A stretch of 64,000 nt of DNA from assembly GCF_000340865.1 (NCBI RefSeq), contig NC_020299.1:682001-746000 (forward strand), read 5' to 3'. This document shows, piece by piece, positions 30,823 through 40,512 of this stretch. Every line of letters starts with the position of its first letter. Positions within the stretch are counted from its first letter, which is position 1. Source of the stretch: Candidatus Kinetoplastibacterium oncopeltii TCC290E (GTDB lineage Bacteria > Pseudomonadota > Gammaproteobacteria > Burkholderiales > Burkholderiaceae_B). Under the pieces are notes generated by a model. It was not told the DNA's origin and did not search any database. It worked only from the letters and a program-made list of their open reading frames with translations. The position numbers and the translations under genes were made by a program.

Positions 30823-32388
30823 TTAATTATCTTTTGAAAAAAGACTATGTCGGTCAATATTATTTTCTTCAAAATCTGGACCTTTTCTAATAGCTGCTAA
30901 CATTAATCTGAAACCTACTATAAATAACGTGGTATAGATAGATAAGAAAATGCCAAGACTAATTGATAAATCTAACAAAGACAAACCTGAAGCTGCGTAA
31001 TAAGTAGGAAGCACTCCCTCTATAACCCACGGCTGTCTTCCATACTCGGCAACAAACCAGCCACATTCTAACGCGATCCATGGTAGAGGTATACTAAACA
31101 AGAATACTTTTAGTAAATATTTATAATTATGCAAACCTTTCTTCATTGATAACCATAAAGAAGTAGCAAAAAGAATTGCAAAATAGAACCCAAGGGCTAC
31201 CATGATTCTAAAACAATAGAACAAAGCAGTAACATTTCCTGGTATAGTATCCAAAGCTGCTTTAGCAATATCATCAGAAGTTGCCTTGCTTAAATCAGAT
31301 TGATAACGCTTAACTAGTAATGCATAACCTAAAGATTTCCAATTTTTATTAAATAACTCTCTGGCTTCTTTATCTTCAGAATTAGATCTGATCTTCTCTA
31401 AAGCATCGAAAGCAATAATACCTCTTAAAATTTCAACTTTAGCATTATCAACAAGATCATTAATACCTGATATTTCTTTATCAAGAGAACGAGTTCCTAT
31501 TATACCCATAACATATGGTATTTTAATCTCGAAATCATTTTTGCGTTCTTTTTGATTAGGGATAGCTAACAAGTTAAAGGAAGCAGGAGCTGGTTCAGTT
31601 TCCCACATTGACTCTATAGCTGCAATTTTCATTTTTTGATGACTAGAAGCTAGATAACCGCTCTCATCACCTAATACTATAGAAGAAAGTGATCCGAAAA
31701 ACCCAAATGCTACAGCAACCGACAATGACCTTTTTGCAATTTCCAAATTGCGACCTTTAAGCAAATACCAAGAACTAATTCCACAAACAAAAATAGCACC
31801 AGTTATATATCCAGCACTGACTGTATGTAAAAACTTACTCTGTGCAGTTTCGCTAAGAAGAACAGAAAAAAAACTTTCCATTTCCATTCTCATTGTATCT
31901 GGATTAAAAGAAGCACCTACTGGATTCTGCATCCAAGCATTAGCCACTAAAATCCATAAAGCAGATAAATTAGTACCGAAAGCTACTAGCCATGTAACTA
32001 TTAAGTGACCTACTCTTGATAGACGATCCCAACCAAAAAAGAATAAACCAACAAACGTGGCTTCCAAGAAGAAAGCTGATAAACCTTCAAGTGCTAAAGG
32101 AGCTCCGAAAATATCTCCAACATAGTGACTATAGTAAGACCAATTCATACCAAATTGGAATTCCATCACAACACCAGTTGCAACACCTAAAGCGAAATTA
32201 ATGCCAAATAAAGTACCCCAGAATATTGTGATACGCTTCCATATATCTTTGCCAGTTATTACATAAACACTTTCCATAATCGCAAGCAAAACAGACAAGC
32301 CAAGCGTTAATGGAACAAAAATAAAATGGTAAAAAGCTGTAGCAGCAAATTGAAATCTGGAAAGATCGACTACGTCAAAATAACCCAT
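30823..32388 (-). CDS. cydA: Cytochrome bd ubiquinol oxidase subunit I
   Basis: Carries hemes b558, b595 and d and oxidises ubiquinol with O2 as acceptor. Early FYHFIFVPLTLGLSVLLAIMES contains an axial His; the Q-loop (about residues 240-370) is long with KMKIAAIESMWETEPAPA; MVALGFYFA includes the heme-ligand Met region; GRQPWVIEGVLPT is a diagnostic CydA motif. ATG at 32388 (RBS AGGGA) was chosen over a TTG one codon earlier. 521 residues, full length. First gene of the leftward cyd operon. Confidence 0.96.
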   Translation of the reverse strand: MGYFDVVDLSRFQFAATAFYHFIFVPLTLGLSVLLAIMESVYVITGKDIWKRITIFWGTLFGINFALGVATGVVMEFQFGMNWSYYSHYVGDIFGAPLALEGLSAFFLEATFVGLFFFGWDRLSRVGHLIVTWLVAFGTNLSALWILVANAWMQNPVGASFNPDTMRMEMESFFSVLLSETAQSKFLHTVSAGYITGAIFVCGISSWYLLKGRNLEIAKRSLSVAVAFGFFGSLSSIVLGDESGYLASSHQKMKIAAIESMWETEPAPASFNLLAIPNQKERKNDFEIKIPYVMGIIGTRSLDKEISGINDLVDNAKVEILRGIIAFDALEKIRSNSEDKEARELFNKNWKSLGYALLVKRYQSDLSKATSDDIAKAALDTIPGNVTALFYCFRIMVALGFYFAILFATSLWLSMKKGLHNYKYLLKVFLFSIPLPWIALECGWFVAEYGRQPWVIEGVLPTYYAASGLSLLDLSISLGIFLSIYTTLFIVGFRLMLAAIRKGPDFEENNIDRHSLFSKDN

Positions 32389-33204
32389 CAAAATCCCTTT
32401 TCTATGAAAAACAGATAAACCAATTACACAAAATAGAACAACAAAACTATAAATATCACATAGTAATTATAAAAAAGTATTTATAGAACCATGAAATTTA
32501 TAAGAACTGAATAAATAACTCCTCATATAACTGATAAAAAACCATTGATATATAATATAATTCTACAACTTTGACTAGCTTAACAATAGTTATTTGATAT
32601 ATAAGGGATAATTATTATAAAACTAATGATAACTAAACAACATTGCAATACAAAATAAACATTAACAAAAAAAATATCTTATAAAAATTGACTAAGACAT
32701 AAAATATTAAACAAAGGTATCACGTCATCTGACAGTAAGAACCCTATGGTTGAAACTGGGTTAATTGAAAAATATCATTTAAATTGAATAATGACCCTAT
32801 AATATCAGTAAAAGGTTGTTATAAGATAATTGGAAAATATTGAATATACTAGTGGACAAATATCAGGCCAATCTAACCTCTAATTACACTTGAGCTTTGT
32901 ATAGGCTGAAATCTAAGCATGTATGCATGATTGCCTAGTTATGGCAACTAAGAACTTTCTGATGGTAATATTTTATTAAGTGTAATATCAAAAGCTTTTG
33001 TCAAAATTAACAGCTTTTAAAAATATGTTATGAGCATATATAATAAATGAAAGTTGATTTATATCTAGCTTAATCTATGAAAAATTTTATCTGATAAATT
33101 AGTTAGGCAATCATATATAATAAAAAATTTAACATGTAGACATTGTCTCTATCCTTTATTAAGCATAAAATAATATTTCCCATTAGAACAAATAGGAGAA
33201 TGTT
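32389..33204. other. 0.8-kb divergent spacer between cydA and hpf
   Basis: No credible coding frame. The outer parts are very AT-rich, but about 32700-32760 and 32860-32990 are noticeably richer in G+C (about 30-37% by hand count). In relatives lptB-rpoN precede hpf, so this could be the erosion track of rpoN, but I could not recognise an RpoN motif with confidence. It must contain the promoters for the cyd operon and hpf, and holds the structured segment noted at 32883-32986. Confidence 0.5.
32883..32986 (+). ncRNA. Candidate structured RNA in the cydA-hpf spacer
   Basis: A perfect 9-bp closing helix (ATTACACTT at 32883-32891 with AAGTGTAAT at 32978-32986) can be extended by a G-U and an A-U pair. 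It encloses about 85 nt with internal hairpins, such as TTGCC/GGCAA near 32931-32947 and CATG/CATG near 32918-32929. It does not match SRP RNA, tmRNA, RNase P RNA, 6S RNA or tRNA motifs that I know. Strand is a guess. Could also be a chance structure. Confidence 0.3.
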
Positions 33205-33528
33205 ATGGATCTAAATATCATAGGTCGCAATGTAGAGATAACAGCAGCAATGCATGAATACATATCAAAAAAATTAAATAATACTACTCTACTTAGAATT
33301 GATAAAGAGCTTCACATAAGTGTTTCTGTATACATAGAGCATTCACAACATAACATCGAAATAAACATTAGACACATAAGTAAAACTATATTACATTGCA
33401 AATCATCTGACACTAATTTATACGATGCAATCGACAATTTAGCAGAAAAAGTTGATAGACAATTGGTTAAACTAAAAGAAAAAGAAAAAGAAAAATACCT
33501 TTTAGTAATTATTAAATCTATTATTTAA
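33205..33528 (+). CDS. hpf: Short-form ribosome hibernation promoting factor (HPF/RaiA family)
   Basis: Binds the 30S subunit to help ribosomes hibernate in slow growth. 107 residues with the family opening MDLNIIGRNVEITAAMHEYISKKL and LYDAIDNLAEKVDRQLVKLKEK near the C-terminus; it lacks the long HPF C-terminal dimerisation domain. AGGAGA ribosome-binding site before the ATG. In free-living betaproteobacteria rpoN precedes it and ptsN follows; here neither is found, leaving hpf next to hprK. Confidence 0.93.
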   Translation: MDLNIIGRNVEITAAMHEYISKKLNNTTLLRIDKELHISVSVYIEHSQHNIEINIRHISKTILHCKSSDTNLYDAIDNLAEKVDRQLVKLKEKEKEKYLLVIIKSII

Positions 33529-33634
33529 CTAATAATTAGCAAAGATTTTCTATTTTTTATTTGATTAAATATATGACAAGTTTATATTTAATAGGTATTT
33601 TCATTGGCAATAACATTTAATAAAATATTTAGGC

Positions 33635-34567
33635 ATGCTACCAACATTACAAGAATTAGTTCAGGATAATAATGATAAAATCAAGTTTCAATGGATAGCA
33701 GGACAGTCATCCTCTAACCGATTAATTTCAGATGAAGATACCTCTTCTGCTAATATTGTCGGACACTTGAACCTTATTCACCCGTCTAGAATACAAATTT
33801 TTGGATTGGAAGAGATGGATTACTATATCCGTCTTGAAAAAAGCAGACAAATAAATTATATAAAAGAATTATATAATGGTAAATCTCCAGCTATTTTGAT
33901 AGCAAATAACCTACAAGCCCCCCAAGTTTTAATTAATAACTGCAGTCAATATAATATACCTCTATTATCAACTCACATAGATGCAGCAAAACTAATAGAT
34001 ATTCTTAGAGTGTATATTAGTAAAAAACTAGCCCCTATTGAAATAATTCACGGTGTATTTCTGGATGTATTCGGAATTGGGGTACTCATTACTGGTAAAT
34101 CAGGTCTTGGAAAAAGCGAGTTAGCACTTGAGCTCATATCGAGAGGCCACGTGTTGATAGCAGATGATGTTGTAGAATTATTTCAGGTAGCCCCAAGTAT
34201 TGTAGAAGGAAAATGTCCAACATTATTACAAAATCTACTGGAAGTTAGAGGGTTAGGGTTATTAGACATAAGAACAATATTTGGAGAAATCGCAGTTCGC
34301 CACAAAATGAGATTAAAACTTGTAGTTGATTTGATGAAACAATCTAACAATGATGTTTTTGAAAGACTACCTTTGCAAAAAGGAGTTACTAAAAATATTC
34401 TTGGAGTACCCATAAGGTCTGTCACAATACAAGTTGCTGCTGGAAGAAATCTAGCAGTTATAGTTGAGGCTGCAGTAAGAAATACAATTCTACAAATGCG
34501 TGGCATAGACACCTTTGGAGATTTTATAGAACGACAAACTATTGCAATTTTAAGCAACAATAATTAA
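33635..34567 (+). CDS. hprK: HPr kinase/phosphorylase
   Basis: Phosphorylates and dephosphorylates a Ser in HPr, a regulatory carrier protein. The N-terminal domain (about 1-130) is followed by the kinase domain with Walker A GKSGLGKSELALELISRGH (near residue 152), LIADDVVELF, the signature LLEVRGLGLLDIRTIFG and, later, LPLQKGVTKNILGVPIRSVTIQVAAGRNLAVIVEAA. 310 residues, full length. The preceding ptsN, usual in relatives, is missing (106-bp gap), and rapZ, the usual next gene, is absent too. Whether the HPr substrate exists must be checked elsewhere in the genome. Confidence 0.94.
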   Translation: MLPTLQELVQDNNDKIKFQWIAGQSSSNRLISDEDTSSANIVGHLNLIHPSRIQIFGLEEMDYYIRLEKSRQINYIKELYNGKSPAILIANNLQAPQVLINNCSQYNIPLLSTHIDAAKLIDILRVYISKKLAPIEIIHGVFLDVFGIGVLITGKSGLGKSELALELISRGHVLIADDVVELFQVAPSIVEGKCPTLLQNLLEVRGLGLLDIRTIFGEIAVRHKMRLKLVVDLMKQSNNDVFERLPLQKGVTKNILGVPIRSVTIQVAAGRNLAVIVEAAVRNTILQMRGIDTFGDFIERQTIAILSNNN

Positions 34568-35193
34568 ATTTATATGTGTTATTTTTGAATTAATAAAATT
34601 TAATAGCAGTAATGCTAAGGACATTTTTATATTGATAAACCAAGAAATTTATATTTAGTTGAAAGAAATTTTAAAAAAATACTGAATCTTTATGATTGGA
34701 AATCATTTTTGATAAGCAAAAGAATTTAATGCTATGTTCTTAATATATAAGGCTAGTATCACAACATAAAAATCAACATGGTAATGCTTAAAAACTTTTA
34801 AATCTATTTAATTTAACAAAAAACTATATGAATAATATTCATGATTAATCAACTGTTAATTTTATTTTGTGTATAAATTAATAGATTATCTGGAATAATA
34901 CTGTATTCGTAGCAATAACCATAAAACATGGTTTTAATTATAAATAAAATTATACTTTCTATATAAGAAAGCCTTTTTATAAATTACAACAACAATTTTT
35001 TAAAAATTGTACAATTAAATTAACCTTAAAGGTAAGTAAAAATCATCTATTTTTTTATAAATCATTGATTTGGTTGACCAATATCAATTTTGATCATTTA
35101 CGAGTCTTAGGACATTCAAAATATAACAATTTATATTATCTATGATACTTAAAAAACAGTAAAACATATAATCTATTTCTTCTATAAGGATAT
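34568..35193. other. 0.6-kb AT-rich region between convergent hprK and rsmI
   Basis: No gene recognised. rapZ follows hprK in free-living relatives, and this may be where it was lost, but no RapZ motif is readable. A 6-bp stem (34955-34960 with 34966-34971) followed by CC and five T residues could be a weak rightward terminator. TTGGT/ACCAA at about 35069-35080 is a small palindrome. Confidence 0.5.
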
Positions 35194-36120
35194 TCATATA
35201 TCGGCCTTAAATGAAATAGCCTTATTATATAAAAATTTTCTTGATATGCCAGTTGTTTTGGATATAACTCTAACGGCCTCAGATAAAGGCATACAATCAA
35301 GCAAGATTTCCATAAACGAATCAATATTTATTAATCTGTCTGTTTCTAAATCCTTAAGTTCATCACTATGAAGAATAATAACAAACTCACCTTTAAAATA
35401 TTGCAAGTTATTTAACTTTAATTTGGACGTTTCTCCAATAGGAATTGTATCTATTTTTTCGAATTTTTTAGTAAGTTCCTTTGCTATTGTCAGAAATCTT
35501 CCACTACCACATATTTTTCTCAAATCCTCTAAACTATCTATTATTCTGTGAGAAGATTCGAACATTATTACTGGAAATGTTTTGTTACTCCATTCTTTAA
35601 ACCAAAACAATCTTTGATTTTGTTTAGATGGAACAAAACCAGCGAAAGCATATGATGGATTCTCATCTGTAGTAACTCCACTTCCCATAAGAGCAGTAGT
35701 AACAGAACTAGCACCTGGAATTGGTATAATCCTATAACCATGAGATCTAACTTTTGATATAATCCTAGATCCTGGATCACTTATACCAGGAGTGCCAGCA
35801 TCTGATACCAAAGCAACTCTTTTACCTAAATTTAAATATTCACAAATTTTATTAGATGCTTCTAATTCATTGTGCCTATGCGCTGTAATTAATTTATTTT
35901 CTATTCCATAAAAACTTAATAGATTATGACTGACCCTAGTATCCTCTGCAGCAATCAAATCAACTACAGATAAAGAATAAATAGCCCTAAGACTTATATC
36001 GGCTAAATTTCCAATAGGGGTTGCTACTATATAAAGAGTAGATATAGGCCAATCTTGTGCAGCAATTTGCTCTATAGCAAAAGTAAAATTCATATTTTTT
36101 AAAAAATTTGTCTTATTCAT
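35194..36120 (-). CDS. rsmI: 16S rRNA (cytidine-1402-2'-O)-methyltransferase RsmI
   Basis: Methylates the ribose of C1402 in 16S rRNA. Tetrapyrrole-methylase fold with LYIVATPIGNLADISLRA near residue 28, AAEDTRVSHNLL, ALVSDAGTPGISDPGSRI and FESSHRIIDSLEDL. 308 residues; the typical protein is about 280-290, so the first few residues before MNFTFAIEQ may be outside the true start (an in-frame ATG lies 9 codons in). Divergent from the BON lipoprotein gene. yraN and a SIS-domain gene that usually lie between them in relatives are missing. Confidence 0.95.
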   Translation of the reverse strand: MNKTNFLKNMNFTFAIEQIAAQDWPISTLYIVATPIGNLADISLRAIYSLSVVDLIAAEDTRVSHNLLSFYGIENKLITAHRHNELEASNKICEYLNLGKRVALVSDAGTPGISDPGSRIISKVRSHGYRIIPIPGASSVTTALMGSGVTTDENPSYAFAGFVPSKQNQRLFWFKEWSNKTFPVIMFESSHRIIDSLEDLRKICGSGRFLTIAKELTKKFEKIDTIPIGETSKLKLNNLQYFKGEFVIILHSDELKDLETDRLINIDSFMEILLDCMPLSEAVRVISKTTGISRKFLYNKAISFKADI

Positions 36121-36212
36121 ATTTGATTATGTACAATTAAAAGTTAGAAGGGTGCAATAAAATAAGCACAAATATCTCAAATAAATAAAAAATCACATTT
36201 AAATACCTAAAA

Positions 36213-36809
36213 ATGAAAAATTTTATATTAATATTGATCATTGCTGCAATATTATCTGGTTGTACTCCCGTATTGTTAGGAGGAACTGCTATAGCCACCA
36301 TGTCAATAATGTTAGATAGAAGAACCGCTGGAGCACAACTTGAAGATAAAATCATCGAGCTAAAAATTAAAAGAGGTATTTACAATTATTTAAAGGATAA
36401 AAATCAAGCTCGAATTTTAGTTAAATCATACAATCGAAGAGTTCTATTGACTGGAGAAGTTGATGATATTACTTATATCTCTGATATTAATAGAATAGCA
36501 AATTCTGTCAACAATATAGAATCAATAATAAACCAAATAAAGTTGGAATGTATTCCAACTTTTATTAATATCTCTTGTGAAAAATGGATCTATTCTAAAA
36601 TAAAAGCAGCATTAATAAATAATAAAAATGTACAATCAGGAGCGATATCAATTATTATTGATAAAGGAACAGTATTTTTAATGGGACTAGTTACTAAAAA
36701 TGAAGGAAATGAAGCTGCAATAATAGCAGCTAACATGTATGGTGTTAAACAAGTGATAAAATTGTTTGAATATATAGACAAAAAAGCAACTAATATTTCT
36801 AAAAATTAG
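36213..36809 (+). CDS. Outer-membrane lipoprotein with two BON domains (YraP/DolP-like)
   Basis: Signal peptide (residues 1-16) with lipobox ILSGC and lipidated Cys17, so exported and probably outer-membrane anchored. Two BON domains follow (about 45-115 and 120-190), each with the characteristic V-x-L-x-G pattern (RVLLTGEV; TVFLMGLV). The architecture matches YraP/DolP, which supports outer-membrane integrity and lipoprotein quality. Positioned near rsmI, as in many proteobacteria where yraN and diaA lie between; those are gone. 198 residues, near the usual size. Confidence 0.88.
   Translation: MKNFILILIIAAILSGCTPVLLGGTAIATMSIMLDRRTAGAQLEDKIIELKIKRGIYNYLKDKNQARILVKSYNRRVLLTGEVDDITYISDINRIANSVNNIESIINQIKLECIPTFINISCEKWIYSKIKAALINNKNVQSGAISIIIDKGTVFLMGLVTKNEGNEAAIIAANMYGVKQVIKLFEYIDKKATNISKN
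36539..36562. repeat. Near-perfect 24-bp palindrome inside the BON lipoprotein gene
   Basis: Arms AAAGTTGGAAT (36539-36549) and ATTCCAACTTT (36552-36562) are exactly complementary, separated by two bases. It falls at the linker between the two BON domains (residues about 109-117). Probably coincidental codon choice, though an mRNA hairpin could form. Confidence 0.6.
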
Positions 36810-36921
36810 ATAATTTGGTTGTTAAATAGTCACTAGTTATTATAGAGTGAAGTTGGAAACTTTTAAGAAAATTTAAAAAGATTAAGATGACAACCTGTAC
36901 AATCAACAAAACAAAGTTATC

Positions 36922-37821
36922 ATGACCAACACCCTCAATATTATAGATAATAAAATCTCTCCAGATATAAAAGCAACAGTTCTTTCAGAGGCTCTGCCAT
37001 ACATAAGAAAATTCCATGGCAAAACCATTGTGATTAAATATGGTGGTAATGCAATGACAGATTATAACCTGCAAAGAACTGTAGCTCATGATTTAGTACT
37101 ATTAAAATTAGTTGGATTGAATCCAGTGGTAATTCACGGCGGAGGACCACAAATCGATGCAGCATTAAACAGGGTTGGCAAAAAATCTATATTTATTCAG
37201 GGAATGAGAATTACAGATAGTGAAACAATGGAAATTGTAGAATGGGTTTTAGGTGGCCAAGTACAACAAGATATTGTTATGATGATAAATGAATTTGGTG
37301 GAAAAGCTGTAGGGTTAACAGGAAAAGACGGGGCTATGATAAAAGCCAAAAAAAAACTTATACCAAGTATTAATAATCCCTCAGAACTAATAGATATTGG
37401 ATTTGTTGGAGAGGTTCTTTCCATAGATCCTTCAATTGTTATAGCCCTTCAGGATGATCAATTTATACCGGTTATTTCTTCAATTGGTTATGGTGAAGAC
37501 AACGAAGCATACAACATAAATGCTGATATAGTAGCAGGTAAAATTGCCGAGATACTTAAAGCAGAGAAACTTGTTATGATGACAAATATACCTGGTGTGT
37601 TGGATAAAAAAGGACAATTATTACGTTCATTATCATCACAATCTATAGATAAATTATTTGCTGATGGTACAATCTCTGGGGGGATGATACCAAAAATATC
37701 ATCTTCGTTAGAAGCTACAAGGAATGGAGTAAACTCCGTTCATATAATTGACGGTCGTGTGCCACATTGTCTACTACTTGAGTTACTAACTGATCAAGGT
37801 GTAGGAACTATGATTTATTAA
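36922..37821 (+). CDS. argB: Acetylglutamate kinase
   Basis: Phosphorylates N-acetylglutamate, the second step towards ornithine and arginine. Motifs: [13 protein letters not shown] (Lys of the active site), [58 protein letters not shown] and [29 protein letters not shown]. 299 residues, normal. In symbiont-harbouring trypanosomatids the bacterium is known to supply ornithine precursors to the host, so a full-length argB fits that role; this is inference from the suspected lineage. The DASS transporter follows with its own promoter. Confidence 0.96.
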   Translation: MTNTLNIIDNKISPDIKATVLSEALPYIRKFHGKTIVIKYGGNAMTDYNLQRTVAHDLVLLKLVGLNPVVIHGGGPQIDAALNRVGKKSIFIQGMRITDSETMEIVEWVLGGQVQQDIVMMINEFGGKAVGLTGKDGAMIKAKKKLIPSINNPSELIDIGFVGEVLSIDPSIVIALQDDQFIPVISSIGYGEDNEAYNINADIVAGKIAEILKAEKLVMMTNIPGVLDKKGQLLRSLSSQSIDKLFADGTISGGMIPKISSSLEATRNGVNSVHIIDGRVPHCLLLELLTDQGVGTMIY

Positions 37822-37848
37822 GAATAGATTTAATAATAAAATAAAAAA

Positions 37849-37878
37849 TTGATAATTAGTGTAAATAAGTAATATAGT
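37849..37878 (+). promoter_or_regulatory. Predicted promoter of the transporter-dehydrogenase pair
   Basis: TTGATA (37849-37854) and TATAGT (37873-37878) with an 18-bp spacer lie 28 bp after the argB stop and about 47 bp before the transporter ATG. Good sigma-70 match in an otherwise AT-rich spacer, where chance matches are common. Confidence 0.5.
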
Positions 37879-37924
37879 ATAGGTTTAATCTTATTTTTTT
37901 GTATAGCTGAATTGGAGAGTGAGA

Positions 37925-39415
37925 ATGGTGAAGTCAAAATTATATCCTCCTACCCCAGCTGTCGCGAGTCGCATTCCAAAAGGTTTGTTATTTGGAATAC
38001 TTGCTCTCGTTGGGGTACTTTTTCTGCCACTATCTGGTGATCTGCCTTTGGCTGGACACCGAATGCTGGCAATATTGGCCTTTGCTGTAGTCGTATGGGT
38101 TACAGAAGCAGTTTCTTATGAAGCAAGTGCCATTATGATCACAGTTTTAATGGCATTTTTAATTGGAACATCTCCATCGATAGATAATCCGAATGTGGCT
38201 TTCGGGACTGCCTCTGCAATGGGATTAGCACTATCAGGATTTTCTAACTCTGCATTAGCATTAGTTTGGGGAGCTTTGTTTATTGCTGCTGCTATGACTT
38301 TTACTGGTCTTGACAAACGTATAGCTCTATTTACATTGTCAAAAGTTGGAACTAGCACAAAAAGCATAATGATAGGTTGTATAGCTGTTACAATAATACT
38401 GAGCTTAGCAGTACCAAGTGCCACTGCTCGCAGTGCTGCTGTTGTTCCTATTATGATGGGTATAATTACATCATTTGGTTTGAACAAACGTTCTAACATA
38501 GCTGCTGGTATAATGATAGTTGTTGCTCAAGGCACCGGTATATGGAATATTGGAATAAAAACAGCATCAGCTCAAAATTTGTTGACTGCTGGCTTTATGA
38601 ATAAAATGCTAGGAGAAAATGTAGCATGGTCAGACTGGTTTCTTGCCGGTGCTCCATGGTCAGCATTAATGTCAGTATTTTTGATCGCATTAGTTTTAAA
38701 AATGTTGCCTCCTGAACCAGATGGAATAAAAGTTGGTAAAGAAGCAGTAGAAAAATCTCTGTTAGAACTAGGACCAATGCCTGCTCAACAAAAGAAATTA
38801 TTAGCGATATCTATGCTGCTATTATTCTTTTGGGCGACTGAAGGCAAAATACATAGTTTTGATACAACATCAACAACATATATAGGTTTGGTTTTACTGA
38901 TTTTACCAGGATTCGGAGTTATGTCTTGGAAAGATGTGCAGTCACGTATTCCTTGGGGAACTGTTATAGTATTCGGAATTGGCGTCAGCCTTGGATCTGC
39001 TTTACTAACAACACATGCAGGTCAATGGTTGGGAAACAAGGTAGTTTTAAATACTGGAATAGATCAACTTGGTTCTGTTGGAATATTTGCGGTATTGGCT
39101 GCATTCTTGATAATAATACACCTTGGATTCGCTAGTGCTACAGCTTTAGCTTCAGCTTTATTACCAATAATAATATCTATGCTGAACACAATGCCTGGTG
39201 ATATTAATAGAGCCGGCATAACTATGCTGTTAGGTTTTGTAATAAGTTTTGGATTTATTCTACCTGTAAATGCACCTCAAAATATGATCTGTATGGGTAC
39301 TGAAACTTTTAATGCAAAACAATTTGCGAAAGTTGGTATAGTATTAACCGTAGTCGGTTATTTATTAATGGTATTATTCAGCATGACCTACTGGCGTTGG
39401 TTAGGTTGTCTATAA
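37925..39415 (+). CDS. DASS/SLC13-family sodium-coupled anion (dicarboxylate-type) transporter
   Basis: Inner-membrane protein with about 12 hydrophobic segments, of the divalent-anion:sodium symporter family. Conserved pieces include TEAVSYEASAIMI, VPSATARSAAVVPIMMG (first substrate/sodium hairpin) and GFILPVNAPQNMICMGT (second hairpin). ATG at 37925 was chosen because a GGAG lies 7 nt upstream; a GTG at 37919 would be too close to it. 496 residues. Its first 180 bases are about 47% G+C by hand count, well above the neighbours. It is 21 bp from a hydroxyacid dehydrogenase gene, which suggests malate, lactate or a related acid as substrate. Exact substrate unknown. Confidence 0.9.
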   Translation: MVKSKLYPPTPAVASRIPKGLLFGILALVGVLFLPLSGDLPLAGHRMLAILAFAVVVWVTEAVSYEASAIMITVLMAFLIGTSPSIDNPNVAFGTASAMGLALSGFSNSALALVWGALFIAAAMTFTGLDKRIALFTLSKVGTSTKSIMIGCIAVTIILSLAVPSATARSAAVVPIMMGIITSFGLNKRSNIAAGIMIVVAQGTGIWNIGIKTASAQNLLTAGFMNKMLGENVAWSDWFLAGAPWSALMSVFLIALVLKMLPPEPDGIKVGKEAVEKSLLELGPMPAQQKKLLAISMLLLFFWATEGKIHSFDTTSTTYIGLVLLILPGFGVMSWKDVQSRIPWGTVIVFGIGVSLGSALLTTHAGQWLGNKVVLNTGIDQLGSVGIFAVLAAFLIIIHLGFASATALASALLPIIISMLNTMPGDINRAGITMLLGFVISFGFILPVNAPQNMICMGTETFNAKQFAKVGIVLTVVGYLLMVLFSMTYWRWLGCL

Positions 39416-39436
39416 AAGGTAATTAGTAAGAACATT

Positions 39437-40489
39437 ATGAAACTTAATATCAACCAAGCTATTAATTTTGGCAAGGATATATTGATAGCACAAGGTGTTC
39501 CTACTGATATAGCACTAGATGTTGCACAACATCTAGTTAGCTCTGATCAGGTGGGATATACTAGTCACGGATTATCAATATTACCTACTTACTATAAAGT
39601 ACTGTCTAAAGGATTTTTGAATCCAGATGGCAGACCAGAGTTAATAAACGATCAAGGTACATTTTTAGGATTTGATGGTTGCAGGGGTTTTGGACAACAT
39701 GTTGGCAAGGTCGTTGTGCAAAAAGCTATAGAAAACACCCAAAAATACGGTCAATGTACATTTACATTAAGAAATGCACATCATCTTGGACGTATGGGGT
39801 TCTATGGAGAGATTGTTTCAAAGGCTGGAATGATCTTTATTGCTTTTACAAATGTAATAAATAGAGAACCAACTGTAGCTCCATATGGTGGTAAAGAAGC
39901 GCGAATGACAACTAATCCTTTGTGTTTCTCTATACCATTATCTGATAAGTATCCTTCATTGGTAGTAGATATGGCAACAAGTTCTATGGCTATAAATAAA
40001 GCTAGGGTTCTTGCTACCAAAGGTATGAAAGCAGACTTTGGATCATTAATAGATGCATCTGGAAATCCAACAAATGATCCTAATGCTCTTTTTACTAATC
40101 CTCCTGGTTCTTTATTACCTTTTGGAGCTCATAAAGGTTATGCTTTGGGTCTAGTAGCTGAATTATTAGCTGGTATACTTACTGGAGGCGGTACTATACA
40201 GCCTAATAATCCTAGACGTGGGGCTGCTATGAATAATATGTTCGCAATAGTAATAGATCCTAATAAGGTAAATTCTAATAGCGAATGGATTAAAGAGGAG
40301 ACTAATGCATATTTGGAATATCTTCATTCATGCCCTCCTCAACCTGGAATCGAAAAAGTACAGTACCCAGGAGAATTTGAAGCTATAAATAGATCTAAAA
40401 ACAAAGATTCTGTAGAGTTTGAGCATTCAATTTGGGAAAATATATATCAATTAGCAGATAAATTGGGCGTAAAAATACCTAATAAATGA
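39437..40489 (+). CDS. LDH2/MDH2-family 2-hydroxyacid dehydrogenase
   Basis: NAD(P)-dependent oxidoreductase of the malate/L-lactate/ureidoglycolate type, unrelated to classical malate dehydrogenase. Typical features are the N-terminal helical bundle with HLVSSDQVGYTSHGLSILP, then TFTLRNAHHLGRMGFYGE (catalytic His region), TTNPLCFSIP, VVDMATSSMAINKARV and LLPFGAHKGYALGLVAELLAGILTGG. 350 residues, normal. Co-directional and close to the DASS transporter, so it probably oxidises the imported acid to a 2-oxoacid and makes NADH. Substrate (malate, lactate, sulfolactate) cannot be told from sequence. Confidence 0.92.
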   Translation: MKLNINQAINFGKDILIAQGVPTDIALDVAQHLVSSDQVGYTSHGLSILPTYYKVLSKGFLNPDGRPELINDQGTFLGFDGCRGFGQHVGKVVVQKAIENTQKYGQCTFTLRNAHHLGRMGFYGEIVSKAGMIFIAFTNVINREPTVAPYGGKEARMTTNPLCFSIPLSDKYPSLVVDMATSSMAINKARVLATKGMKADFGSLIDASGNPTNDPNALFTNPPGSLLPFGAHKGYALGLVAELLAGILTGGGTIQPNNPRRGAAMNNMFAIVIDPNKVNSNSEWIKEETNAYLEYLHSCPPQPGIEKVQYPGEFEAINRSKNKDSVEFEHSIWENIYQLADKLGVKIPNK

Positions 40490-40512
40490 AATAAGTTTAT
40501 CATTATAAAAGG

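Noticed and set aside
32711..32727. Short similarity between AAAGGTATCACGTCA (near 32715) and AAAGGTATCGAGTCA (near 62405)
   Set aside because: 13 of 15 identical bases in two AT-rich spacers, but no further similarity around them; likely chance.
32700..32770. Translated stretch SSDSKNPMVETGLIEKYHL as a possible RpoN fragment
   Set aside because: Only a few residues agree, stops follow at once and spacing to hpf is wrong; too weak to call a pseudogene.
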